From Actinoplanes sp. L3-i22 (GTDB lineage Bacteria; Actinomycetota; Actinomycetes; Mycobacteriales; Micromonosporaceae): DNA of 64,000 nt. Numbering within the stretch: position 1 is the stretch's first letter; the number at the start of each line of letters is the position of its first letter. Position numbers and translations under genes: made by a program. A model generated the notes under the pieces. It was not told the origin of the DNA and made no database searches. It saw nothing but the letters and a program-made list of their open reading frames with translations. Below are positions 16,335 through 24,171 of this stretch, one piece after another. Where the stretch lies: the NCBI RefSeq assembly GCF_019704555.1, contig NZ_AP024745.1, forward strand, positions 3,542,501-3,606,500. The letters run 5' to 3'.

Positions 16335-17474
16335 GTGACCGTCGATCGACTGCTTCCCACCCCTGAGGCACATGACCTGCTCGACCTCACCAGTGAGCTC
16401 GCCACCCGTGAGCTGGCCGGCAAGGTCGACGACTACGAGGCGCGCGGCGAGTTCCCGAGAGAGGTCCTGCGTACGATAGGCCGCTCCGGGCTGCTCGGGT
16501 TGCCGTATGCGGAAAGCGACGGTGGCGCCGGACAGCCGTACGAAATCTATTTGCAGGTCCTGGAAATTCTCGCCGGAACCTGGTTGGGGATCGCCGAGGC
16601 GGTCAGCGTGCACACCCTGTCCTGTTTCCCGGTCGCGGCCTACGGCAGTGAGCGGCAGCGCAAGGCGTTGCCGGAGATGCTCGGCGGTGACCTGCTCGGC
16701 GCCTACTGCCTCTCCGAGCCGCAGGGTGGCTCGGACGCGGCGAACCTGACCACCCGCGCCGTGCCGGACGGTGAGGACTGGCTGGTCAACGGCACGAAGG
16801 CATGGATCACGCACGGCGGCTCGGCGGATTTCTACAACCTCTTCGTCCGCACCGGCGCGCCCGGCGCGAAGGGAATTTCCTGCCTGATCGCGGATGCGAA
16901 CACGCCCGGGCTGCTGCCGCAGGCGCGCGAGCGGCTGATGGGCATGCGGTCCGCGGCGCCGGCGCAGATCGTCCTGGACAACGCGCGGATTCCGCACGAT
17001 CGCCTGGTCGGCGACGAAGGCCAGGGCTTCGCCATCGCGATGAAGGCGCTCGACGCCGGGCGGCTGGGTATCGCGGCGTGCGCGGTCGGACTGGCCCAGG
17101 CGGCGACCGGCTATGCGGTCGCCTACGCGCGTGAGCGTGAGCAGTTCGGCCAGCCGATCGGGCGGTTCCAGGGCGTCGGCTTCATGCTCGCCGACATGGC
17201 CACCCAGGTCTCGGCGGCCCGGGCGCTGCTGCTCGCGGCGGCCCGCCTGAAGGACGCCGGCCGGCCGTTCTCGATCGAGGCGGCGAAGGCGAAACTTTTC
17301 GCCACCGATGCCGCGATGCGCGTGACCACGGACGCGGTGCAGGTGCTCGGCGGGTACGGGTACGTCGCGGATCACCCGGTCGAGCGCTGGTTCCGCGAGG
17401 CCAAGATGCTGCAGATCGTCGAGGGCACCAACCAGATCCAGCGGATGGTGATCGCCCGCTCGCTGACCGGCTGA
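16335..17474 (+). CDS. Acyl-CoA dehydrogenase
   Basis: This 379-aa flavoenzyme oxidises an acyl-CoA thioester to the 2-enoyl-CoA and passes electrons to ETF. It has the full three-domain layout. FAD-binding motifs include YCLSEPQGGSDAANL and WITHGG; the C-terminal domain has QVLGGYGYVADHPVERWFREAK. The catalytic base is Glu363 (QIVEGTNQIQR), as in short-chain enzymes. Length is standard and the start is GTG 16335. It stands alone before an Lrp-type regulator 34 bp downstream. A role with the lysine cluster 9 kb away (crotonyl-CoA) is conceivable but not shown. Confidence 0.93.
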   Translation: MTVDRLLPTPEAHDLLDLTSELATRELAGKVDDYEARGEFPREVLRTIGRSGLLGLPYAESDGGAGQPYEIYLQVLEILAGTWLGIAEAVSVHTLSCFPVAAYGSERQRKALPEMLGGDLLGAYCLSEPQGGSDAANLTTRAVPDGEDWLVNGTKAWITHGGSADFYNLFVRTGAPGAKGISCLIADANTPGLLPQARERLMGMRSAAPAQIVLDNARIPHDRLVGDEGQGFAIAMKALDAGRLGIAACAVGLAQAATGYAVAYAREREQFGQPIGRFQGVGFMLADMATQVSAARALLLAAARLKDAGRPFSIEAAKAKLFATDAAMRVTTDAVQVLGGYGYVADHPVERWFREAKMLQIVEGTNQIQRMVIARSLTG

Positions 17475-17508
17475 CAGCAATCGGTTGCCCGGTCGTTACT
17501 CTTACCGC

Positions 17509-17970
17509 GTGGAAGAGATCGACCGGGCGATCGTGTCAGCGCTCACCGTGGACGGGCGGCTGTCGTACACCGACCTGGCCGAACGGGTGGGCCTCAGTGT
17601 TTCCGCCGTGCACCAGCGGGTCCGCCGGCTGGAACAGCGCGGTGTGATCGCGGGGTACACGGCGAAAGTTTCCTACGAGGCGTTGCATCTGCCGTTGACC
17701 GCGTTCGTGGCGATCCGGCCGTTCGACCCGTCCCAGCCGGACGACGCGCCGGAGCGGCTGGCGCATCTCACCGAGATCGACTCCTGCTACTCGGTGGCGG
17801 GGGAGGACTTCTACATGCTGCTGGTGCGGGTGAAGAGCCCGGCTGACCTGGAGCGGTTGCTGCAGGACATCCGGACGGCGGCGAACGTGACGACGCGGAC
17901 GACGGTGGTGCTGTCGACGCCGTATGAGAACCGGCCGCCGCGGATCGCGGCGTCTGCCGACGACGAATAG
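17509..17970 (+). CDS. Lrp/AsnC-family transcriptional regulator
   Basis: The 153-aa protein has the AsnC-type HTH at the N-terminus (EEIDRAIVSALTVDG, then YTDLAERVGLSVSAVHQRVR) and a C-terminal RAM effector domain (CYSVAGEDFYMLLVRVKS). Such proteins form octamers or dimers and respond to amino acids. The start is GTG 17509; upstream TTG 17485 is less likely. It follows the acyl-CoA dehydrogenase and could control it. It is also a candidate regulator for the lysine genes farther right, but nothing in the sequence ties it to them. Confidence 0.92.
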   Translation: MEEIDRAIVSALTVDGRLSYTDLAERVGLSVSAVHQRVRRLEQRGVIAGYTAKVSYEALHLPLTAFVAIRPFDPSQPDDAPERLAHLTEIDSCYSVAGEDFYMLLVRVKSPADLERLLQDIRTAANVTTRTTVVLSTPYENRPPRIAASADDE

Positions 17971-18306
17971 TTCCTTCGCTCGGTCCGTACCCCATGGTGT
18001 TGCGGGTCTTCTTTTGACCTAGCCTCCTAGGACGCCTAAGCCATGGTGTGCCTGGGCACTCCGAGACTGGCAAGCTGGAACGCATGGACGCGAGCGACGG
18101 TGACCTGCACAGCAGGCTGACACGGGACTGGGCGGCCGGCGGGAACGACCTGCTCGCCCGGCTCGACCTCGCTATCCCGGCCGCCCGCCCCGGACATCCC
18201 CGTCGCACCTCGTGGACCCCGCGGGCCGCCGTGGACTGACATCCGGACCCGTGTCGGGTCCGCCGGGCGCGCGTTGTCCTGACGACACGAGCGAAGGGCG
18301 GACGAC
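17971..18306. other. Intergenic region with one possible small ORF and a hairpin
   Basis: The 336 bases contain a possible 51-codon gene (18084-18239) and a perfect hairpin CGGACCCG-TGT-CGGGTCCG at 18244-18262, 5 bp past that stop. No T-run follows, so termination is uncertain. CATGGTGT occurs twice (near 17992 and 18042). Confidence 0.45.
18084..18239 (+). CDS. Possible small protein
   Basis: A 51-codon frame starts at ATG 18084, with an in-frame ATG at 18048. It begins MDASDGDLHSRLTRDWAAGG and ends in a basic, Pro-rich tail. I recognise no family. The hairpin right after the stop is the only extra support. It could equally be chance coding in GC-rich DNA. Confidence 0.25.
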   Translation: MDASDGDLHSRLTRDWAAGGNDLLARLDLAIPAARPGHPRRTSWTPRAAVD

Positions 18307-19104
18307 ATGCGACGACGTACCCTGCTGGCCGCGTCCGTGGTGGCGGCCTCGGCGGCGGCCGGCGCCTGGGCCTACGAGTCCACCCGCCCCGTCGTCGTCC
18401 CGCTGGCCGTGCCCTCGGTGCCGCCCGGCCCGGAACGCTGTGAGCTGCGGTATTCGAAGGCGCGGGGGACCACTGTCGACTTCTACACGGCGGTGCCGGC
18501 CGGGCACGGCGACGGCTCGGGGCTGCCGGTCTGTCTGGTGCTGCACGGCGGTTCGAAGCGGCCGGCCGACTTCGAGGGGCTCGGGCTGGGCCGGTTCCTG
18601 ACCGACGCGGTGAACCGGGGCGCGGCGCCGTTCGTGCTGGCCGGGGCGACCGGGGACCGGCTCGCCTGGCAGCCGGACGGCCGGGACGACCCGCAGCGGA
18701 TGCTGCACGAGGAGTTGCCGGTGTGGTGCGCGGCGCGCGGCTACGACACCGGGCGGCTGGCGGCGTGGGGCTGGTCGATGGGCGGTTACGGCTCGTTGTT
18801 GCTGGCCGAGGCGTTTCCGCGGTTCGTGCGGGTGGTGGCGGCGTTCTCGCCGGCGGTGGCGCCCGGGGACGCGGTGTTCCGCGACGCGGATCGGCTGGCG
18901 GGCACGCCGGTCGGGCTGTGGTGCGGCCGGTCGGATCCGCTGTTCGGAAACGTCCGTGCGCTGCGCCGGGAGTTGCCCGACGAGCCGATGGCCGGAACAT
19001 TCGGACCGGGAAAACATAACTTCGATTATTGGAGTACGGCGATTCCGGCGGCTTTCGCGTTCATCGCCGCCCGATTGAGCGGGGTAACACCGAGTCCGGC
19101 GTGA
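18307..19104 (+). CDS. Secreted alpha/beta-hydrolase (esterase-like)
   Basis: This 265-aa protein starts with a twin-Arg-like signal (MRRRTLLAASVVAASAAAGA), so export or membrane anchoring is likely. The hydrolase fold is clear: CLVLHGGSKRPADF holds the oxyanion loop and GWSMGGYGS the nucleophile Ser157. Asp210 (CGRSDPLF) and His237 (GPGKHNFDYW) complete the triad. It resembles esterase D/feruloyl esterase-like and mycolyltransferase-like hydrolases; the substrate is unknown. ATG 18307 follows a GAAGGGCGG site. Confidence 0.85.
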   Translation: MRRRTLLAASVVAASAAAGAWAYESTRPVVVPLAVPSVPPGPERCELRYSKARGTTVDFYTAVPAGHGDGSGLPVCLVLHGGSKRPADFEGLGLGRFLTDAVNRGAAPFVLAGATGDRLAWQPDGRDDPQRMLHEELPVWCAARGYDTGRLAAWGWSMGGYGSLLLAEAFPRFVRVVAAFSPAVAPGDAVFRDADRLAGTPVGLWCGRSDPLFGNVRALRRELPDEPMAGTFGPGKHNFDYWSTAIPAAFAFIAARLSGVTPSPA

Positions 19105-19188
19105 TCGGGGACGGGAATCGCCCCGTACTTTCGGCCCCGGTCGGAATGCGGAGGCGGATGGCGTCCCGGCTCGGATAGCGTGCGATGT

Positions 19189-20082
19189 ATGAATGACAGC
19201 GGGAGCCGGGTGGTCGTACCGGAAGAATTCGCCCGGTGGCGGGCCCACCTGGACGGGGTCAGCGGCCGTGCGTGGGTCGCCGCCCTGCCCGCCCACGTCG
19301 AGCGTCTCCTCGCCCGGTGGCGCCTGACCCTCGACGAGGCCGCGCCCCGGCACGGCGGGCAGGCCCTGGTCCTGATGGTGACCCGCGACGACCGTCCGCT
19401 GGCGCTGAAACTGAGCGCGCCGCAGGACCCGGCGACCGCGCGGGAGGCGGCCGGCCTGCGTGCGTGGCGTGGTCGTGGCACCGTTGAGCTGCTGGAATCC
19501 GAGCCGGGCGCGGTGCTGCTGGAGCGGCTCGACCACACGCGGACGCTGCACGCGCTCCCGGTGCGGGAGGCGGCGGTCATCGCCGGCGGTCTCCTCCGCC
19601 TGCTGGCGATTCCGCCGCCGCCCGAGGTGCCGGCGTTGCCGGACATCGCGACGACCCTGCCCGAGCGCCATCGAAGGCTGGGCGATCCGGTTCCGGGCCG
19701 CTGGTTCTCCCAGGCTTTGGAGTACGCGGTGGACCTGCCCGGCGCCGGAGAGAATGTTTTGCTCCACGCGGATCTGCACTACGGAAACATTCTCGCCGGA
19801 ATTCGATATCCGTGGCTCGCCATTGATCCGCGTCCGTTGTCCGGTCCACCGGAGTATTCCGTTCCCGAGCTGCTGTGGAGTCGAGTGGACGAGCTTCATT
19901 CGGCGGCCGAGATCCGCCGGCTGTGTGACCTTCTGGTCGACGCCGCCGGGCTGGATCCCGGCCTGGCTGTGGGCTGGGCCGTGACCCGCTGTGTCGATTA
20001 CTGGCTGTGGGGCCTGGAGCGCGGTCTGACCATCGATCCCGTCCGCTGTTCGCGAGTCGTGGCCGCGTTGCTCCGCGACTAG
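19189..20082 (+). CDS. APH(6)-like aminoglycoside/hydroxyurea phosphotransferase
   Basis: The 297-aa product matches the streptomycin 6-kinase family. It has ATP-site Lys74 (PLALKLSAP), Glu86, the Brenner motif HADLHYGN at 193-200 with catalytic Asp195, and metal ligand Asp213 in the family signature AIDPRPLSGP. Members phosphorylate streptomycin or related small molecules, but many actinomycete copies have unknown substrates. The start is ATG 19189; an in-frame GTG at 19180 is less likely. It overlaps the convergent TetR gene by 4 bp. No streptomycin-type biosynthetic genes are nearby. Confidence 0.85.
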   Translation: MNDSGSRVVVPEEFARWRAHLDGVSGRAWVAALPAHVERLLARWRLTLDEAAPRHGGQALVLMVTRDDRPLALKLSAPQDPATAREAAGLRAWRGRGTVELLESEPGAVLLERLDHTRTLHALPVREAAVIAGGLLRLLAIPPPPEVPALPDIATTLPERHRRLGDPVPGRWFSQALEYAVDLPGAGENVLLHADLHYGNILAGIRYPWLAIDPRPLSGPPEYSVPELLWSRVDELHSAAEIRRLCDLLVDAAGLDPGLAVGWAVTRCVDYWLWGLERGLTIDPVRCSRVVAALLRD

Positions 20083-20675
20083 CGCCCATCGTCCGGGATC
20101 AGCGCCGTGACCAGGTCACGCAGCGTGCGGTCGAGGCGGTCGCCCGCGCCGCTGGCGAGCACGCCGAGAACGGGCTCGCTGTGCACCGAGGCGAGCAGCA
20201 CGTGGGCGAGCATGTCGGCGTCGAGGTCGGGGCGTTCCTGCCCGGCCAGCGCGGCGATGTGGCCGTGCCAGGCGCGGTAGACCGGATGTTCCTCGCGTGG
20301 CCCCTGGTCAGCCGGTGTCGCGATGGTGGTGCCGAGCGCCGCGAGCAGGCCCTTGTTGCGGGAGACCAGGTCGACGATCGCGCTGAGGAAGGCGAGCAGC
20401 CGGGCGCGCGCGGGGGCGCCGGGCCCGAGTGGGGGTGGCCCGTCGGCGATCGCCACGCCGAGGTCGTGGGCGCGCTCCTGGACGAGGGCCAGCATCAGCC
20501 CGTCGCGGCTGCCGAAGCGGTGGAACACGGTGCCTTTGCCGACGCCGGCGGTGGTCGCCACCAGATCCATGGAGATCTGTGCCGGGTGGTGGTGGGCCAA
20601 CAGCTCCTCGACGGCCCGGAGCAGGGCGGTTCGGTTGCGGGCGGCGTCGGCGCGGAGGCCTTCGGATCGTGGCAT
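20079..20675 (-). CDS. TetR-family transcriptional regulator
   Basis: This 198-aa repressor has the TetR HTH at about residues 30-55 (ISMDLVATTAGVGKGTVFHR, then FGSRDGLM) and a helical ligand domain. It is divergent from the quinone oxidoreductase at 20760. The 84-bp gap holds two palindromic sites (20695-20739), so it probably represses itself and the oxidoreductase until an inducer binds. Confidence 0.93.
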   Translation of the reverse strand: MPRSEGLRADAARNRTALLRAVEELLAHHHPAQISMDLVATTAGVGKGTVFHRFGSRDGLMLALVQERAHDLGVAIADGPPPLGPGAPARARLLAFLSAIVDLVSRNKGLLAALGTTIATPADQGPREEHPVYRAWHGHIAALAGQERPDLDADMLAHVLLASVHSEPVLGVLASGAGDRLDRTLRDLVTALIPDDGR

Positions 20676-20694
20676 GGCATCTCTCTCGACAAGT

Positions 20695-20739
20695 TGACCG
20701 GCGGTCCAGTAACGTCGGAGTCAAGTGGACTGCCGGTCA
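20695..20739. promoter_or_regulatory. Paired TetR operators
   Basis: TGACCGGCGGTCCA (20695-20708) and TGGACTGCCGGTCA (20726-20739) are an inverted pair matching at 13 of 14 bases, 31 bp apart. The first also contains the perfect palindrome GACCG-G-CGGTC, so each half can be a TetR dimer site. They lie between two divergent starts and should act on both. Confidence 0.6.
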
Positions 20740-20759
20740 GTTTAGCGGGGGGAGGGCAC

Positions 20760-21725
20760 GTGCGGCGAGTGCGATATCAGGAGTTCGGCGGCCCGGAGGT
20801 GCTGACCGTCGAGGAGGCCGAGCGTCCGGCTCCGGGCGAGGGCCAGGTGCTGATCCGGGCGGAGGCGATCGGGGTCAACTTCGTCGACACCCGGTTCCGT
20901 CGTGGCGGTGAGGGGATCTTTCGTCGGCCGTTGCCGGGTCGCCCCACCGGCGACGTCGCCGGGATCGTCGTCGAGGTGGGGCCGGGGGTGGATCCGGGGC
21001 TCGCCGGCCGCCGGGTGGCGGCTCTGGCCGAGGATGCTTATGCGGAGTTCGTTGTCGCGGAGGCGCGCTGGCTGGCCGACGTCCCGGCCGGGCTGAGTGC
21101 GGCTGATGCGGTGATGCTGCCGATGGCCGCTCCGGTGGCGCTGCGGGTGCTGCGGTCCGCGGGTCTGCGACGCGGCGAAAGTGTTCTGGTGCATTCCGCG
21201 GCCGGAGGGATCGGGCACCTGATCGTGCAGCTCGCGCGGGTCCTCGGCGCCGGTGTCGTGATCGGGGCGACCTCGGGTGACAAGGGGGATTTCGTTCGCT
21301 CGCTCGGTGCTGACCTGGCGGTGGACTATGCCGTGCCGGGTTGGGCAGGGCGAGTGCGGGAGGCGCTGCCGGCGGGCGTCGATGTCGTGCTGGACGCGGC
21401 CGGTGGGGTGCTGATGCGGGAGGGCGTGGCGTTGCTGGCGCCGTTCGGTAGGGCGGTGGCCTACGGCGCGGCGTCCGGCGATCCGGGTGAGGTGCCGGTC
21501 GGTTCGCTGTTTGCGCTGCGGACCATCTCTGGTTTCAACCTGACCGCCTGGCGCCGGGCGGCCCCGGATGTGGCCCGCCAGGAGATGGACGAGGTGGCGA
21601 ATCTGTTCGCGGCCGGACGACTTCGGACCAGAGTGCATGCTGAATTGCCGCTGGCGGAGGCGGCAACGGCTCACAAGTTGATGGAGGAGCGCGCCCACAG
21701 TGGGCGGCTTCTGCTCCGCCCATGA
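20760..21725 (+). CDS. Zinc-independent quinone oxidoreductase (MDR family)
   Basis: The 321-aa enzyme belongs to the medium-chain reductases, NADPH:quinone reductase branch. It has the catalytic-domain start RVRYQEFGGPEVLTVEEAE, the loop IGVNFVDTRFR and the nucleotide fold VLVHSAAGGIGHLIVQLA (AAGGIG near 148). It lacks the cysteine-rich structural zinc loop. The start is GTG 20760 behind GGGGGGAGGG; the open frame continues upstream but has no homology there. The divergent TetR gene and operators point to ligand-induced expression. Confidence 0.92.
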   Translation: MRRVRYQEFGGPEVLTVEEAERPAPGEGQVLIRAEAIGVNFVDTRFRRGGEGIFRRPLPGRPTGDVAGIVVEVGPGVDPGLAGRRVAALAEDAYAEFVVAEARWLADVPAGLSAADAVMLPMAAPVALRVLRSAGLRRGESVLVHSAAGGIGHLIVQLARVLGAGVVIGATSGDKGDFVRSLGADLAVDYAVPGWAGRVREALPAGVDVVLDAAGGVLMREGVALLAPFGRAVAYGAASGDPGEVPVGSLFALRTISGFNLTAWRRAAPDVARQEMDEVANLFAAGRLRTRVHAELPLAEAATAHKLMEERAHSGRLLLRP

Positions 21726-22038
21726 CTTGCGGTTCGCGGAGTCTGCATCGCTGCGCCCGTACCCGGGGTTCCCCGAGGTCCTGTTCCGGCGGCGGGTCTT
21801 GCGTCGCTGGGGGTGGGTGCTGCCGCGCTCGGGTCGTGGGTGTTCGCGGGCTGGTTCAGAGCGCGGGTGCTGCGCCGCGCGGGTGCGGGTCGTGGGTGTT
21901 CGCTGTTCGGCTTTGCCGCGGGGAGCTTCGTGCTCTTCGGCCGTCGGGGGAGGTGCTGCGGGTCGATTGTTCGGCGTGGGGCGAAGTGTTGCGGCTCTAG
22001 CGTGACCGGGTTGATGGCGCACGTGGGAGGGAAGACCG
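21726..22038. other. Intergenic region with imperfect duplication
   Basis: No gene is evident in these 313 bases. GGGTCGTGGGTGTTCGC occurs at 21831-21847 and again at 21887-21903, within a GC-rich, imperfectly duplicated stretch of about 56 bp. Frames crossing it are low-complexity. Confidence 0.55.
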
Positions 22039-22491
22039 ATGGCGGAACCGGGCCGCATGATTGAGCAGGCTGTTTCTCGCGCTCTGCACCTCGCGCAGAG
22101 CTGGACCGGGTGGGACGGGACGCCGATCCCGGTCGACGATCGGGTGTATACGCCGCACAAGGCGATTCGGCGGATCGGCGATCACCTGATCGATCATCTC
22201 GCCGAGGTGGAGGCGCGGCTGGCCGGGGTGCCGACGATCCCGGACCACTGGCACGCGTCGGCGATCACCACGCCGGGTGATCTGGCGCCGTTCACCGGGG
22301 AGGACCTGGCGGAGGCGACGAGCCGGCTGACCCGGTTGGCGCAGATCTGGGTGGTTCGGTTGGGGGCGCTGACCGAGGAGCAACTCGATCGGGCCTCACC
22401 GGGCGCGTGGACGATTCGTGAGATCGCGGGGCATTTGTCCGATACCTACTACGCCGATGCGGTCGGGGACCTGGCTTCCGTGCGCGGATAG
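22039..22491 (+). CDS. DinB/mycothiol-dependent-like four-helix protein
   Basis: This 150-aa protein resembles DinB-like four-helix bundles: the first helix carries HKAIRRIGDHLIDHLAEVEA, and the C-terminus ends TIREIAGHLSDTYYADAVGD. Histidines in the DHLIDHL helix and AGHLSD could bind a metal as in DinB and mycothiol-dependent enzymes. ATG 22039 is preceded by GGGAGGGAAG. Substrate and partner are unknown. Confidence 0.7.
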   Translation: MAEPGRMIEQAVSRALHLAQSWTGWDGTPIPVDDRVYTPHKAIRRIGDHLIDHLAEVEARLAGVPTIPDHWHASAITTPGDLAPFTGEDLAEATSRLTRLAQIWVVRLGALTEEQLDRASPGAWTIREIAGHLSDTYYADAVGDLASVRG

Positions 22492-22588
22492 CCCGGAGCG
22501 AGGCCACCTCGCATCGGCGGTCACCTTTGCCCTTGCCTGTTTTGTCCCCTGCTCGGGGCTTTCGCCCGCAGCGCTTGGTTGAGTGGGG

Positions 22589-22621
22589 GAGCGGCGGCCC
22601 GCCGGTGTGGGGCCGCCGCTC
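22589..22621. terminator. Bidirectional hairpin terminator
   Basis: GAGCGGCGGCCC (22589-22600) and GGGCCGCCGCTC (22610-22621) form a perfect 12-bp stem between two convergent genes. There is no strong T-run. Confidence 0.55.
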
Positions 22622-22683
22622 TTGGCTGGGGCTGCCAGCCGCTCTTGGCTGGGGCTGCCAGCCGCTTTGGAGGGGGCTGCCAG
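22618..22683. repeat. 23-bp tandem repeat, about three copies
   Basis: Units start at 22618, 22641 and 22664, each ending GGGGCTGCCAGC; the third is diverged. The array lies just past the end of the hemerythrin gene. Confidence 0.75.
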
Positions 22684-22698
22684 CTTTTGGAGGGCTGG

Positions 22699-23751
22699 CT
22701 ATGTGATGGCGGGTGGCGACTTCAGATGGAGGACGGGGGTGGACCAGCCGTTGTCGGGGACGCCGGCGTCCAGGGCTTCGGCCAGGGCGCGTTCCTCGTA
22801 GCGGAAGTGGGACTCCATGATCGCGGCCAGGCCGTCCAGTTCCGGGGCGATCGCGGCTGGGGCGGAGGTGGTGAGATCCGCTATGCGGGTGAGGATTTCG
22901 GTGATCAGGCCGTGGTCCTCGACCAGCTTGTCGATCGTCGGCGCCAGGTCGGGGCGTTCGTGCAGCAGGGCGGCGAACAGGCCGCTGTCCTCGCCCTGGT
23001 GGTGCGTGGTCAGGGCACTGCAGAAGGCCAGGCAGTGCGTCCGCAGATCGGTCTGCGCCCAGTCGGCCGCGGCGGTCTCGCCGCGCGGAGCCGGGTGCGC
23101 TGGGTCGGCCGGGGCTGTCTTGCCGCGCGGAGCCGGGTGCGCTGGGTCGGCCGGGGCTGTCTTGCCGCGCGGAGCCGGGTGCGCTGGGTCGGCCGGGGCT
23201 GTCTTGCCGCGCGGAGCCGGGTGCGCTGGGTCGGCCGGGGCTGTCTTGCCGCGCGGAGCCGGGTGCGCTGGGTCGGCCGGGGCTGTCTTGCCGCGCGGAG
23301 CCGGGTGCGCTGGGTCGGCCGGGGCTGTCTTGCCGCGCGGAGCCGGGTGCGCTGGGTCGGCCGGGGCTGTCTTGCCGCGCGGAGCCGGGTGCGCTGGGTC
23401 GGCCGGGGCTGTCTTGCCGCGCGGAGCCGGGTGCGCTGGGTCGGCCGGGGCTGTCTTGCCGCGCGGAGCCGGGTGCGCTGGGTCGGCCGGGGCTGTCTTG
23501 CCGCGCGGAGCCGGGTGCGCTGGGTCGGCCGGGGCTGTCTGATCGCGCAGATCGGGGTGCGGGAGGTCGGCGGTGGTGGCCTTGTCGCGCGGGTCGGGGT
23601 GGGCCTGGGTGGCTGCGGTGGATCGGCTGCGTAGGGCAACCAGGCGCCGGCGCAGTTCCTGGTGGGTTTCGGCTAGTTGTCTGCTCAGCGCGGCGACTCG
23701 GTCGCCGGTGGGGGAGGCCACTTGGGCGGTCCTTCGGTTCCACACCTCCAT
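22699..23751 (-). CDS. Hemerythrin HHE-domain protein with a 14-residue repeat insertion
   Basis: The 350-aa protein is a cytoplasmic four-helix hemerythrin-like protein split by a long insertion. Helix 1 is at about 18-43 (SRQLAETHQELRRRL, His30). The remaining bundle is at about 237-325: HHQGED (His250, His251, Glu254), EDHGLITEIL (His280) and ESHFRYEE (His315, Glu319), the usual di-iron ligands. Residues 71-224 are eleven copies of the 14-mer APADPAHPAPRGKT with flanking diverged copies. They come from a 42-bp DNA repeat (23080-23541) that keeps the frame. Hemerythrin domains bind oxygen, NO or peroxide at the iron pair. The repeat falls in the loop between helices 1 and 2, so folding could tolerate it. 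ATG 23751 is the assumed start. Confidence 0.8.
   Translation of the reverse strand: MEVWNRRTAQVASPTGDRVAALSRQLAETHQELRRRLVALRSRSTAATQAHPDPRDKATTADLPHPDLRDQTAPADPAHPAPRGKTAPADPAHPAPRGKTAPADPAHPAPRGKTAPADPAHPAPRGKTAPADPAHPAPRGKTAPADPAHPAPRGKTAPADPAHPAPRGKTAPADPAHPAPRGKTAPADPAHPAPRGKTAPADPAHPAPRGKTAPADPAHPAPRGETAAADWAQTDLRTHCLAFCSALTTHHQGEDSGLFAALLHERPDLAPTIDKLVEDHGLITEILTRIADLTTSAPAAIAPELDGLAAIMESHFRYEERALAEALDAGVPDNGWSTPVLHLKSPPAIT
23080..23541. repeat. 42-bp minisatellite, eleven near-identical copies
   Basis: Eleven units start at 23080 and every 42 bp to 23500. All begin GCCGCGCGGAGCCGGGTGCG; only the last base of the last unit differs. Flanking sequence on both sides holds strongly diverged copies. 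There are no spacers, so it is not a CRISPR array. Near identity implies recent expansion or active homogenisation. Confidence 0.95.
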
Positions 23752-24171
23752 GCCCGGCGTGGTCCGCCGCCGACACGCGATGCTCCCGCAATCCGATCAC
23801 ATCGGCTTTCGCCGGGGCAAACCCCAAATCCGATTTAGTACGACCTATGCCGCGGCCGCGAGGCAGGAGCGTGACGCTGGCCGGCGCCGGTGAGGCGGGG
23901 AGCGATGAGTCGCCGAGGCGCGGGCGTTGCCGGGGCCGGGTGCGACCGCGCGGGGCGGGCGCGGCCACGTGCGGCGCACGCTCTGGCGGGTGCGCCGGGT
24001 GCGCCGGGTGCGCCGGGTGCGGCGGGTGCGGCGGGTGCGGCGGGTGCGCCAGCCGCGCCAGCCGCGCCAGCCGCGGGCCGGGGCGTGGCTGGGTGCGGCG
24101 AGGCGCGGGCGGGGCTTGGTGCGGGCTGGTGGGTGTGGTGCGGTGGCGGTGGCTTGCGGGGTGCGGGTGGG
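23752..24171. other. Intergenic region with simple GC-rich repeats
   Basis: The 420 bases upstream of the hemerythrin gene and downstream of the acetyltransferase gene include a 9-bp simple array at about 23991-24075 (GCGCCGGGT, then GCGGCGGGT, then GCGCCAGCC). The hemerythrin promoter should lie near 23760-23850, where base composition is less extreme. No gene is credible. Confidence 0.55.

Noticed and set aside
16335..17474. Acyl-CoA dehydrogenase as part of the lysine pathway
   Set aside because: It lies 9 kb from the kam genes with unrelated genes between; the chemistry is compatible but the sequence gives no link.
23080..23541. CRISPR array
   Set aside because: The 42-bp units are directly adjacent with no spacers, are in frame in a coding sequence, and there are no cas genes.
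22500..24171. Protein-coding frames through the simple repeats near the hemerythrin gene
   Set aside because: Their products are pure repeat translations (for example RRVRRVRRV) with no family features; only the hemerythrin frame has conserved residues outside the repeat.
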